A stretch of 64,000 nt of DNA from Parasponia andersonii (lineage: Eukaryota > Streptophyta > Magnoliopsida > Rosales > Cannabaceae), in contig JXTB01000111.1 in NCBI GenBank assembly GCA_002914805.1, forward strand, positions 593,065 to 657,064, given 5' to 3'. Positions 9,783 through 21,149 of this stretch are shown here, one piece after another; position 1 is the stretch's first letter, and every line of letters begins with the position of its first letter. The position numbers were made by a program, and so were the translations under genes. Under the pieces are notes generated by a model. It was not told the DNA's origin. It was given only the letters and a program-made list of their open reading frames with translations, and ran no database searches.

Positions 9783-11504
9783 TCAGTTTGCCCGTTCTCT
9801 GATGACTTCCAGATCCATCTCTGTTGGGTCAGTAGCCTGAATCTCGTAATGGATGCCATCCAGCTCCCTTCTAAACCTGTCCTTGGATGTGGCGTAGAGC
9901 ATCTTGGAGCGAATTCGAGCAGTCGAAGGAGACCTGATCAAATAGTTAGGCAGACAGAAACTTATTTGGATTGAAAGAAATTTGAAGAGCATCTGATATG
10001 ATGATATTCCTGTGAAAGGCAATATCTAAACTTAAGGAAATGCAGATAGAGCACTTATGATTGGACCAAATTCCAAACATAGATCGTTCACACCTACGGG
10101 GAGTTTGAATTAAAGGACCGAATTAAAAGACTTTAGGGAGTATGTTAAACAATCCGCAGTGAAAAAAATCCTAAAAGGAAATAGTTTGAAGCTTAATGGG
10201 AATGAATCAAAATGAGTCATCCCTTCTCAATTTCAGTATTTTATAAGTGGGATTCCCAAAACTTGTTCCCCAAATATGTATGTAAAACACAAGAATAGAC
10301 GGAAAGGAAAGCACTTCCCTCATCTTCATTCCCATTACAATTTATTATGCTTAACAGATTAGTAAAACATGATCTCAATGTGATATCTTTGGCCTTAATG
10401 TGATAAACAAAGTGAAGTAGTCAAGAGTTGAAAGCTAACCATGCAATGAAGAATATCTTGCTCTTTTGACAGTTTTCAGAAGTCACAAAATCATAGTCAT
10501 AAACCGCATATCGGCAATCATTCTCAGGTAAAGATGCGGTGAAATCATCGTAACTCTCGGCTGGACCACCAGTCTTTTCAACCAGAATTTCCCTTTTCTT
10601 CTCATCAACCATAAAGATCACATAGCGGTGAGCCTTCTTCCTCTGCAATTCCATGAAAGCGTTTTTGCTTTGCTCTGCAACGCCCATGCCAGATGAAGCA
10701 TTCGGCTGCAACGAAAACCCAATTTGCATCACAAGACATTTCAGTCTTAAGCAATCCCTAAGAAACTAAGAAATATTCATGAATATCAAACTAGTTCTGG
10801 ATGGTTTACCAAAGGGTCTAGATGTTGAAATTACACAACTTTCATCGGAGGTCCTTTAAAAATTGTTCCAAATATAAGTGACCGAATCACACATGCAAAT
10901 GAAAACTCAGATGAACTTGATGTTACTTAGTTATCTAGCTCATATTTATATTGTCTTATGTATGAACTCAACAGATCACAGAGAAATCATTATGCATCAT
11001 TGGCTGCTAGATATTTGTGACAATTACATCACTTAGGAACAAGAAAAACAAAACTTTATCACCAATCTGGACTGATACAAGAATTTTGTTCAACACATAC
11101 CCATAAACGCATAATACCCCACATCACCGCACATCATGAACCAAAAAGACCAGTTTTTCTTTTAGGCTTTCTCATCACCCAATAAACAAATATTAAACAA
11201 ATGGCCTAGATCTTAAACTAAACCCTCCAAACCGAATACATCTAAAAGCCCTTTCAGATAAATACAAGATATTTAAGCCCAAAGAAAGATCCTCTATCAA
11301 TATTTGGTTTGGTGGTAGCTTAGAGTAAGTTACTGCATAACAAAGCTTCATAAACACATCCATGTCCAACTTTTAACAAATAGTCAAAACCCCATAATCC
11401 AAACCAAATCAAACAAGCACCACTAAATCAAAAAAAAAAAAAAAAAAAAAAAGAAAAAGAAAAAAAAAAGAGAGAGATACCCGACTGAGCCATCTGAAAG
11501 ACAT
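9783..11504 (-). CDS. ADF6: Actin-depolymerizing factor, ADF6-type
   Basis: It binds and severs or depolymerizes actin filaments in the cytoplasm and nucleus. Coding exons on the minus strand are 11504-11481, 10705-10440 and 9933-9783, giving 146 residues, the usual plant ADF length. The first exon encodes only MSFRWLSR; exon 2 opens [11 protein letters not shown]. One ADF-H domain follows, with [20 protein letters not shown], then KIFFIAW (Trp codon split between exons 2 and 3), the actin-binding helix region [16 protein letters not shown], and the family ending [20 protein letters not shown]. Splice sites are GT/AG: CGG|gtatct, tgcag|CCG, GCATG|gttagc and gatcag|GTC. The Ser in ASSGM is at the regulatory phosphorylation position known in plant ADFs. 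The MSFR start and VIRERAN end favour ADF6 over other subclasses. Confidence 0.95.
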
Positions 11505-13847
11505 GGCAGCCAAGAAAGTGTTGAGATGAAAGAAGAAGACTAAGCGGTGGCTCTGGTGGTGGTGGTGGTGGGTGAGTTTTGCAAGAAATGGGAAACAATT
11601 ATGGGAGAATCAGAAAGACAAGAAACAGGAAATGGTACCAAAGAAAACAACAAGAAAAGAAGGCTACTTCAATATGCTCTATCCCCTTTTTCTTTTCCCC
11701 TTTTCTTTCCTTTTCTTAAGTTCTCGGTAAGGAGGAGAAAATAACAAAAGGTGGAAGATTCTTATTGTAAGGAGAGGAAATGAACAGAAGGGTGCCCCTC
11801 TGGTCTAGTCTACCTTAAACATTCTATTCCTTTCCTTATAACCCACAAGGGGTCTAAAGAGAAGTGTCTGTGTAATAAGTTAATAGTAATTCATGGACTG
11901 ATTCCTCAGAACATTTTTTTTTTTTTTTTTTTTTTTTTAAGTCTTTGAGACTCTGACACTGCTGAGTGGCTATCAAATGCAAAATAGATCATTTTCACTT
12001 GAAAATAAAAAATTACAATTTACTACAAATATAAGAAGTACAGTGAAGATTTAGGCTTCTTCGTTGATGTGAAATTTTGTGCTTAAAGGAATCTAATCAA
12101 TTGAAGGCCAATAATTCTAAAGGGAAATTTACATACCTCAGGCTATCACTTTTTATTTTATACTCAAAATTTTAGGAACTTTTAATTTGAATTTTCGTTT
12201 AAATTGGCTTGTAGACGATTAAATGGATTAACATAACTTAATAAAAATACATATTTACCCTTCATAAACAATATAAACTCAGTCAAATACATATAAACCT
12301 CAAACAAAAAAAAAATTGTTAAAGACAAAATAAACTTATCAAGTTTGGTTTGGCTACCTCAATAAGTTTTTTTGATATCTTGTTTGGTTAGAATTTTAGG
12401 TTTATATTTGTTGGATCAAGTTTTCTAGCATTTATTCCCTAAAAAAAAGTTTTTCTAATCATTTATAGACGTTTATATTTATTAATTTTGAGAAAGGATA
12501 AATTTGCACTTTCACATACTAATATTGATAAGATGCGTTGACCATGGGAAATTTAAATTTTGAATTGTAATTTTCAAAATGCATGATTTTGTTAAAAAAA
12601 AAAAAGAAAAGTTAATAATGTAATTTCATAACTATAACTAGTGTGACCGGTCAAATTTGACTGTAAGAGGGCCTGAGTAGTCCAAACAAAATTGTTAAAA
12701 TTCCAAGTCTAGTAGGCCTAAGTTGGATTTTTTTTTTTTTCCCCTTTTTATTTTAGGGGTTAGATATATTTAGAAAAAGAAAAAACGAAAAACACAAATG
12801 AAGACAAAAATAACAAAAGATTAAAAAAAGTCGGTGGACCTAGAAAAGTAGGCGAAAAAACGACGTGGAGCCGGGGGAGGTGCGTTACATAAACGCAAGG
12901 CAGTCTTTTTGACTTTGTGAGATTGTTGTTTATTAACTCCAATCAGGGTCCCCGAAACTGATCTACTTGCACGTGTAAGTGCGCATGGGACCCGACGGCG
13001 CACTTTACCAAATGGTCCAAATCCATTTTCAGGTGTAGCCGATTCCACCTTACATCAGACTCCACATTTAATCTCCACTGTTGATCCTAATTTAGTGTAC
13101 GCTTGCCCGTGGTAGATTATTTTGATGGGTCCCACATTAATGTTATCTGCTCGCCGCTTTCTCTTTTTGCTACTGCCAAGGTAAACTATTACTAAAGACA
13201 AGGCAGATGGGATAAGAAGGCCCAAGAGCTTGTGTGCGTATACATGGGCTCAAGCAGGTCACCAGGTCCAAAAGTCATATGTCATTATAGGGCCTTTAGG
13301 TCCATTCCGAAATTATGAATCGGTATGTGAATGGGAAATTGAAATAAATAGTGTAATTTTGGCTATAATGATTTTTTTTTTAAGAATAATTAGAAAAATT
13401 AATTTTTTTAGTATTGTTTTAGTATTTATTGACTATAGCATAATTTACGATTATAGATTAATTTTAAAAAAATCATAATTTATAATTATAAATTATAGGA
13501 TTCTTCGTTATAAAATTTACAACACTATTAATAATATCAATTTGAAAAAAGTTATAAAAAAAAAATCATTTTCTTTCAAATTAGTACTAAAAACATCAAT
13601 TTGGAAAAAAATTACTAAAAATAATCTTTTTCTTTCCCTAACGTGAAAGCGGGAGAAAAACGACGATTGGTTTCCCAGAAAATCCGAAGGCTTTCCCAGA
13701 AAATTACCCTAGAAAAAAGATTCAGAAGAAAGAAAGAAAGAGAACCTTGCGTGCCCTTATTTGCTCAGTGCGAATTGGGAGTTGGGTTTTAGGGTTTTTT
13801 CAAATTTGATTTCTTTGAAGAATCTGGTTTTGATTTGTTCAGGGAAG
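11505..13847. other. Spacer between divergent ADF6 and EAF6
   Basis: No gene is seen. It contains a GGT run near 11551-11575, a 20-plus T tract near 11918, a GC-richer patch at about 12840-13160 with an ACGTG core at 12971, and a diverged 58-59 bp tandem pair (ATCAATTTGAAAAAAG at 13538, ATCAATTTGGAAAAAA at 13597). The EAF6 leader occupies the right end. Confidence 0.6.
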
Positions 13848-16043
13848 ATGGATTCAGAAGGTACCGATTCGATAACATTCTTCTACTGCTTGTTCATTTT
13901 TGTTTTCATGAAATTGATTCAATTTCAGCAATTTTCGAATGTTTTGCAGCGCAAAAATCCTCATTGAACCCATCAGCAATGCTCACTTCTGTTCTTGGTA
14001 GGAGAGCCAAGCTCCAAGAAGAGCTTCGAAACATAGAGAGACAGGTTTATTTTGTATTACCCTTTTCTCTTGATAGTTTTTGTTTAATAAAGTTCTCTTT
14101 TTCATGGAGGTTTAGTGATTCCTGTGTTTGGTTGGCTAGAAAATGGGGGAAAAAGAAAATGACATATTCAGTATCATGCATAACTTAACAGGACTCTCTT
14201 TAAAGGCACTGTTAAGTCTACCATGTGGTTGCTTTTTTTTTTTTTTGGGGGAGGGGGGGGGGGGTGGGGAAATGGGGAAGATTAAAGTCTTTACTACGAG
14301 TGTGAGGTTTATAGTGAACTTCTGAAACTTTTGTTATCTTAAATTGCAGGTCTATGACATGGAGACCAGTTACTTGCAGGACCCAAGCCAATGTGGCAAT
14401 GTGTTAAAAGGTTTTGAGGGATTCTTGTCATCGTCTAAGAACACTGCCCTGTATGGCGAGACTTGAGATATTCTTTGCTTCCACTTTATATCTTTTGTGA
14501 TTAGTTTTATGTTTCCTGCTTTACTCATTCCAATATGTGATTTTATGTTCTCTTTGGCTGTTTTCACCGACTTTCTAGTCATTTCTTGCCCCAAAGAGCT
14601 GCTAATTGGGAAGCAATCAATCTGTCCATGCATGGTTAAATTTTCCATGTATCCAAAGTTACCTTTTTGTTGCTTCTTTCATCATCCAGATTGTTAGCAA
14701 TAGTTCCATGTTAGTTTTAGAAGTTATCGACTTTGCTATGTCTTAAATTTATGTTATCATACTAAGTGGTCTTACAAAGTCATTGCTTTTGCAGACTAGT
14801 TTGATGTTTTCTTTACGGATGAGCTCGTACACTGATCCCCTATTAGTCACGAAAATAAATTATATATTTCTTTGTACAATTGTGTATGAAACATCAATGG
14901 ATTAATTTGAAAAATCATTCTTCCTGGTCTCCACTATTAGGTTATAAATATACCAATGAGTTTTTGGTAGATATTACTTTTGCGGGCAAGGAAACAATGC
15001 TTTTGATCCATTTACTCCTACATATAATATAAGGTTACTGCATATCTTCTTGTATTATTGAAAGGTTGCTTGCATGCCTTATGTAATAAAATTTTTCAAA
15101 TCTTTTGGCTGCAGCTTGAAACGGTCCAGGAAGTTTCAGCCTGAAGATAGGCTCTTCTCATTATCTTCTGTCACATCACCCGCAGTATGTTGTTGAGCCT
15201 TTAATATTTACCAAATACGGCACTTTCTTTACGTTTCTTCTCTTTTCTACTTTAATGTCTTTACAAGAGGTTGTTATGGCTCTCAAGTTCTGCTCTAGTG
15301 CAGCTTTACACGAAAACTTGGCACTTCTGCCTGTGTGTAACTGTGTCAAGTACTGCAAATTTCAGGCTTGGAACTTTCTTTTCCATGGAGGTTGTACTTG
15401 TATAGATGTTGGGATATCCGTGAATAAAATGTCTTCTGGTTCCATTAAATACTTTTCTCCTAGCTCCTTGTAGTATTTCATTCCCCATCTTCCCCTTTTT
15501 GCCCAAGGGATGTTGGTGCTTTAGTCATACTTTTCTTATGAATGTCCATGCGGTCTTGTCTATGAGGTGTTTATTTATGACTTGTTCTCATTTTTTTTTT
15601 TCTCCTTTCTCAGGCTGAAGAACTAGCAGCTGGACGAGATGGTGAGCCTACTAATGTAAATAACACAAATAAAATTTCCTGGCCTAAATATTTATGTTTC
15701 CTCCCTGTATGTTTATCGTAGATGGGAGATCAGACTTTGGTCCAGGTCGTTCCAAGGGTGGAGGGATATATGCCAATGGACAGTAAGTACCCTACTATTT
15801 CATGTTTCTTATTTGCGAAGTTACAAATATTGGCAAAGTTCTGTGTATGATCAGAAATAGTTGTTTTAGATGGTTTCATGCTGTGAGGCTTGCGACCTCC
15901 TCAATCAGTGTTTTGATAATCACATGTGATATTGTAGAGGAAAGCCAAAGAAGGGAAGACTGGCGCCTCGAGATGCAAAGAGAGTCCGGCCTTCAAGTGA
16001 ACAAGATTATGACTATGAAGATGATCCTGAGTTGACATTGTAA
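13848..16043 (+). CDS. EAF6: Chromatin modification protein EAF6 (NuA4/MEAF6-like)
   Basis: Homologues are small subunits of NuA4 and related MYST histone acetyltransferase complexes in the nucleus. Seven coding exons: 13848-13860, 13950-14044, 14350-14450, 15115-15184, 15614-15641, 15722-15782 and 15938-16043, total 474 nt, 157 residues. Frames join through every GT/AG junction. The first exon is 13 nt (MDSE plus one base). The N-terminal helix LGRRAKLQEELRNIERQ followed by VYDMETSYLQDPS is the coiled-coil-like EAF6 core. Then come NVLKGFEGFLSSSKN, KRSRKFQPEDRLFSLSSVTS, a Gly-rich patch and a basic segment GKPKKGRLAPRDAKRVRP. The protein ends in acidic DYDYEDDPELTL. The long ORFs inside introns 2 and 3 are not coding. 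Confidence 0.93.
14247..14278 (+). other. G-rich tract with quadruplex potential in EAF6 intron 2
   Basis: A poly-T run is followed by four or more G-runs of at least 4 bases separated by single or few bases, on the transcribed-sense strand of the intron. The pre-mRNA could therefore form a G-quadruplex. The pattern is seen; structure and role are inference. Confidence 0.5.
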
Positions 16044-17434
16044 CTACCCTTTTCATCCGAGCTTTGTCCAAGTCAGAAGCCTAAACAGCTAAGCTTTTTG
16101 GCTTTTGATAATGTCTGTGGCGAAAGTGACACTTCTCAGAGAAGAGCGAAGCCGATTTTTACCACTGTAGTTAATGTTATTTAAGGCTGCAAAGTAGTTC
16201 TAGCCCTGCTAATTTAAACAAAGCCTTTCTCCTTGTACAAATTTAGCGCTTCCTTACCAACTTTTCATTGGCATTGCTAATGTTTAAACCTGAACCGTGG
16301 AAATGTATTCATCAAAGAAGAAATTTTTATATGGAATTCTCAAGCACTACAGGATAATATTAGTTGCGCATTCAACGAACACCGACGTCAAAAATCAAAT
16401 TAGGAGCAAATCAATAATTGCAATGGAGCTTCAGTTCAACGAAATACTGTGAAAAGGGATATCGTTCTCTTGTATTGTATTACATGTTCTCTCCATCTAT
16501 TCTGCTACAAAAGACTTCTTTCTACCTCCACTTCAAATCTGCGAAGATGAAGTAGTATATACTAGATCAAACGTAGAAAATACTCTAAGAGGGCTCAATC
16601 TGTATATTTGTGTCTTTTTTCCCTTGAATTATAGGCTGTAGCTACTCGAAAAATTCTCCTCACACTTTTTTCATCCAGAAAAAAAGAAGAAAGACAGAAC
16701 TCTCCAGACTAATTGTTTTCTGGATGTAAAGGGATTTTTTTTTGTTTTAAAGGCAATCCTTTCGAAAGAAGAGTAAGATACAGAGCTTTAGAAGAGAACG
16801 GAGTAGGATTTTGTTGTAAGTTGTTTGTGTCAAGAGTTTTGAGATTTTAACTTGTTAAAGTACGGCATATTGTTTCCAATTAGAATTGAAGTGTAGTTAT
16901 GAGTATGAGAGATTCAGTGAAGCACATGACAATCATGTTTATCTACTCGAGTTCATATCTTTTGTTTAACCGGTTCCCTTTGTTGATTCTCTATTATCTC
17001 ATTTTTGATTTGGTGTCGTAAGCAAAAGTACCGAGTTTCCTCAAGAGTCGAGCCATTCACCATTCCTAAAACTGGGGCCAGTTTTTCTTTTCTTTTTTAT
17101 TTTGGCTCCTTTTCTTTTTCTACGTTTTGAAATTTTACAAAATACAGATATTTTATTGGGATGAATTATTTGATATAGCTTAAAAAAATAAATAATAATA
17201 ATAATGTTAAGGATCTAAATATTATTAAATATAAGTTTTAATTTAATAATCAAAATACACGTTATATATTTTTAAAAAGTAGGATACTAGCATAATTTTA
17301 AAAAATATCTTATTTGATATTTATATAGCACTACATTTACATTTATAGATTATGATTTGACGTAGTGAACTTCAAAAAAGGTATGAATTTTTTTTATTTA
17401 TGTATAATTTTTTTATTTATGTATTTATTTGACA
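16044..17434. other. EAF6 3' UTR and spacer
   Basis: The 3' UTR and polyadenylation region of EAF6 are followed by AT-rich sequence with no recognised gene, up to the target site of the gypsy element. Confidence 0.6.
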
Positions 17435-17439
17435 AGTAC

Positions 17440-18160
17440 TCTAGATGTCAAATTCTACAATTATTTGATTAGGGCCAATGATCACCGGAGCCACCAAAAC
17501 TAAGGAGATCTACTGAAATTTTTTGAACCTCTGGGAGTATCTACTAAAAAGAGACTTCGACGCTTAAGTTAGAAAAGTATAGGATGAATAAAATTGAAGG
17601 AATCATCACATATTTATAGGCTTAGAAATAGTCATTTTAGTATAGTAAAACTTTTATAATTATCAGAAAATATTTAAAAACAAATAACCAAATAAAATTG
17701 GGATAGTATCCCAATCTTGCCATTCAATTAAGATTCTAGTAAAATAATTAGATTGAAATATCTACTTACTCAGATGATATCAGGAAGATTAAAATTGAAT
17801 TATCTTGATTAAGATTTCAAACAAAATTTACCTTATCCAACCCATCTAAGTAGGCATTTTTTATATAACTAGGTTGAGTCAACCCTTACTTATACGGCTA
17901 AAACCCTTTAAAAACTTCCATAAATTAGACTCCTCCAAAGTCGGGTTGATTGAAATCTACCATAAATTGAGCTATCATATATTCTCTTTATATACCTTTT
18001 CTTAGCCAACTATCCTTAAATAGGATGAATGAAATCTAGTCGTCCATTATAAGGCTAAAGTGAGTTTACCATCACTTCCATGCATAGCCAACCATTACTT
18101 TTCCAATTAAGAAAGACACATGGAGGTTAAAATTGAGAAGATCGAATTTCAATCCCAGCA
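17440..18160 (-). repeat. 3' LTR of the gypsy element
   Basis: It matches 28433-29156 throughout, for example CAATGATCACCGGAGCCA and TCTTTATATACCTTTTCTTA. On the minus strand the latter gives a TATA box (TATATAAAGA). Its plus-strand outer end is TCTAGATG, where the partner has the canonical TGTAGATG. Confidence 0.93.
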
Positions 18161-18659
18161 ATCAGCCTCCTACTCCTTAGTCGAGTTTACTCGAACTTAA
18201 GGAGTAACATTACTTTCTGCTTCAAATTTCAGTCTGCCTTTTCTCTTCTAGTAGAAGGTAGATCGCCTATTGCATTCCTTGGTCACTTGACATTCAAAAT
18301 TTACTACTCCTAACAAGACACCATAATTACTTAAATCTTGAAAAACGTAATTCCCTCTACTTCTTTTTTGAAATTTTAAATTTCAAAATATCTCTCATTA
18401 ATTTCAAGATTTACCTTTCAAAATTAGATTTGACCTTTGAGTTCTCACATTAATTACAAAATCGTAATTAATTGCTTACTAATTAACCACCAAATCTTCC
18501 TTAATTATTCACCATACCCGTCTTAATTACTATTTGTCAACTACCATTTTAAGTCAAGCATGAATCTACCTTACTATTTGAGTCAAATTCATATGTATCT
18601 AACCATTAATATTCTAATCCCACTAATTATGAAATCTGCTTCCCAATTTCCCTCTTAAT

Positions 18660-19760
18660 TTTGAAATTCAAATGGCCTTTGTCCCTCTTTAAATAGAAGA
18701 CTATTCTTGCATTCCTCTTCATTCTCATTGCCTTCATCCTCTACTTTTCTAGAAAAGCTCTCCATCTTTTCCAAACGTTCTTCCTATTACTTTTACTAGC
18801 ATCTTAGAGGTTCAAGTCGACATTCAGGCAAGTTTTGAATACATTTTTCTGTTCAAGCTTCTATACTTTGATCATTCTTTTGCATTATGGTTTTAAAGTT
18901 CTTCATTAAGTAAAGCTTGTTCTTCTTTTGAATGTTTATTGAATCTTTTTTCTTATATCTTCGAATTTGCTTCTTGTTTTCCACCATAAAGACTACTTGA
19001 TCTTTTCTTTTTCAAATTCCCATTTTTATGGTGTTAGATAGTCCTATTGAAGGAGACCATATTTCATCCAGCCTTAGTGAGTCCGACTTTAAGGACTCAG
19101 AATTTTTAGTATTGAATGAAAAAAGAATCTGTAAGGCTCTAACTCATGATGAATCTCAATCTAGTCCTAGAAACACCCCAGCTAAATTTTCAAGTTTGGA
19201 AGACATATCTAGGTTGAACCCAAACAAAAATCCTCCTTCTAAGTTATCAGTTTGAGACTTAGAAAATTTTAGGTGCCTATATGATATTCCTACGGAAGTG
19301 AAAATTCGCCTTCCAAATTCCGACGAGAGAGCGGATTCTAACATAAAAGGATGGACATACATTTACGAGTTCACCCTGAAAAATGGATTCCGATTCTCCT
19401 AACCTAGGTTAGCCTGAGAGCTATTACTCCATTTCAATTTAGCTCCAACTCAATTTATGCCTAATGCTTGGAGGATTTTAATATCTTTAGTGGTGATATC
19501 TGAAATAAAGCCAGTCACTTTGCATCTAGATGAATTCCTTAGTTGCTATTAGATAAAAGAGAACCATGATAACCGAGGTAGATACACATTTGCTTTCCGA
19601 AAGGATCAATAACTTGTTGAGGATTACTCACCATGTGACAAAGGTTGGAAAGATCGATACTTTTTAATGTCGGAAGAGTATGAATTTGATTTGAATGAAA
19701 CATTACAGAGTCAAGTCCGCACCTTGTAGGGTTGCCCCAATAAATTCTTTTTTCCAAATT
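18660..19760 (+). pseudogene. Antisense ORF remnant (putative gypsy-type transposon domain)
   Basis: This lies on the plus strand, opposite to gag-pol, between integrase and the 3' LTR. The ATG at 19028 opens 75 codons. After a TGA the same frame continues with FRCLYDIPTEVKIRLPNSDE and YIYEFTLKNGFRFS. After a frame change come LAPTQFMPNAWRIL, LDEFLSCY, GRYTFAFRKDQ and DKGWKDRYFLMSEEYEF. This pattern (IP...LP...GFRF...QF.PNAWR...KGWKDR.F) resembles the plant domain called putative gypsy type transposon (Transposase_28). A TATA-like CTTTAAATAG near 18686, followed by a CT-rich leader, suggests it once had its own promoter. Stops at about 19253, 19400, 19548 and later show it is dead. The domain name rests on recall, not a search. 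Confidence 0.7.
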
Positions 19761-20159
19761 TTGTTTACTTGATAGAATATACTAATTAATTCTTAATACT
19801 CTTCCTTTGGTTTAGGTCCTTGCTCAAATAATATTTCCCTCAACTAGCCCGATTATGCTTGACAGAATTGATGCTATTAAATCCGCCTCTTTTGTTGTTA
19901 GAATCATAATATTTTCTTCTCCCCCTCTTAGTCCAAGCTGATTACAATTGGGTTGGACTAAAGGACTTTTGTAACTTATATATTATATGCTTACTCGGAA
20001 ATAAAATATCAGTTTCACTCAAACTATCATAGCATTTTATTCCAAATTGATCAACATTCACAACAAATTGAATAACTAAAGTTAAACATCAACAAAACTT
20101 CCAACTTCTAACTACATATAAGAAACTTGATAAAAGAAATAACACATTCACATTTAACT

Positions 20160-20700
20160 AGGCATGAGTAATGTCTTCAAATAGTCAAAGAAACTAAAAG
20201 CAATCATTAAGCAAAATTGGCTCACTAGAATAGGACCACATTGTACTAAGTGTGGAACTTCCAGGAGGATTCTACACCTACCTAAATCGTGCTTGACTAG
20301 GGATGTATGGCTCTCAAGACACATGTTTCTGAAAGGATATGCTCGATGGAGAATATGGCATCCAGAATTCTTTGTTAGATAGTAGCCAATCCACCCACAA
20401 GGACTCCTGCACCTTTCTAACATTTAGTTAGTTAGGGGCATGGCTCTTTAAAGCACGTATGTCTAAAAGGATTGGCTCACTAGATGAGTCAAGTATCCAG
20501 AATTCTTCATCAAAATTAGCTAACTCACTAATAAGGAATTTGCACCCTTCAACAAATATAGTGAGGGGTGTATGGCTCCCAGGACACGTATGTCTGAGAG
20601 GATTAGTCATGGATGGACTAAGTATCTGAAATTCTATATCAGAATAAACTAATCCATCCACAAGGAAAAGTACACCTTACTAGCTTGGTAAAAAGGGTTT
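20160..20700. repeat. Tandem repeats in the gypsy 3' region, about 132-bp unit
   Basis: Three diverged units are anchored by ATGGCTCTCAAGACACATGT at 20307, ATGGCTCTTTAAAGCACGTA at 20440 and ATGGCTCCCAGGACACGTAT at 20572, i.e. spacings of 133 and 132 bp. Each also carries a CCAGAATTCT or TGAAATTCTA block and a CCACAAGGA-like block. The ORFs at 20154-20423 and 20428-20661 simply reflect the repeat. Confidence 0.85.
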
Positions 20701-21149
20701 AACAAGAATCGGCTCAAACAAGTGTATATAATATTCAGTTGAGTCACATCAAACATTCTATATGTTTGACTTTTTCTATCTATCATTAGTAAATTTGAGC
20801 AGATAACTGGTTGCAAGAATGATTCTAAATTGCCTTAATTGTTCACCTATGTTTGCCTTCCAGTAATCACATTTGAAAATAAAAGTCATTAGTTCATGAC
20901 AAAATGAATTTTTTTTTTATAAACTGGGACTGGACTCATTTATAGATCATGAGTTGCCTATATACTCTCTGGGACGGATCAAGCCTTATATAGTTTATCA
21001 TATCCCTAACAACTGAATCTAAAACATAGCATCCACTAAAAAGATAAAGAAGACACAAACTAAACATATTTGTCCTTAGAAAAGAAAAAAAATACAAGAA
21101 CATAAGGAAAAATAAATGCCTAAAAAAACTTATTCCTATTAGATGCTTC

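Noticed and set aside
13761-15506. ORFs of 60-117 codons across EAF6 exons and introns
   Set aside because: They read through clear GT/AG introns; only the spliced frame gives the EAF6 protein.
20154-20661. Two minus-strand ORFs of 89 and 77 codons
   Set aside because: They coincide with the 132-bp tandem repeats in the gypsy 3' region and resemble no protein.
20160-20700. CRISPR-like spaced repeats
   Set aside because: Only three diverged 132-bp units in a plant retrotransposon; repeats are neither short nor exact.
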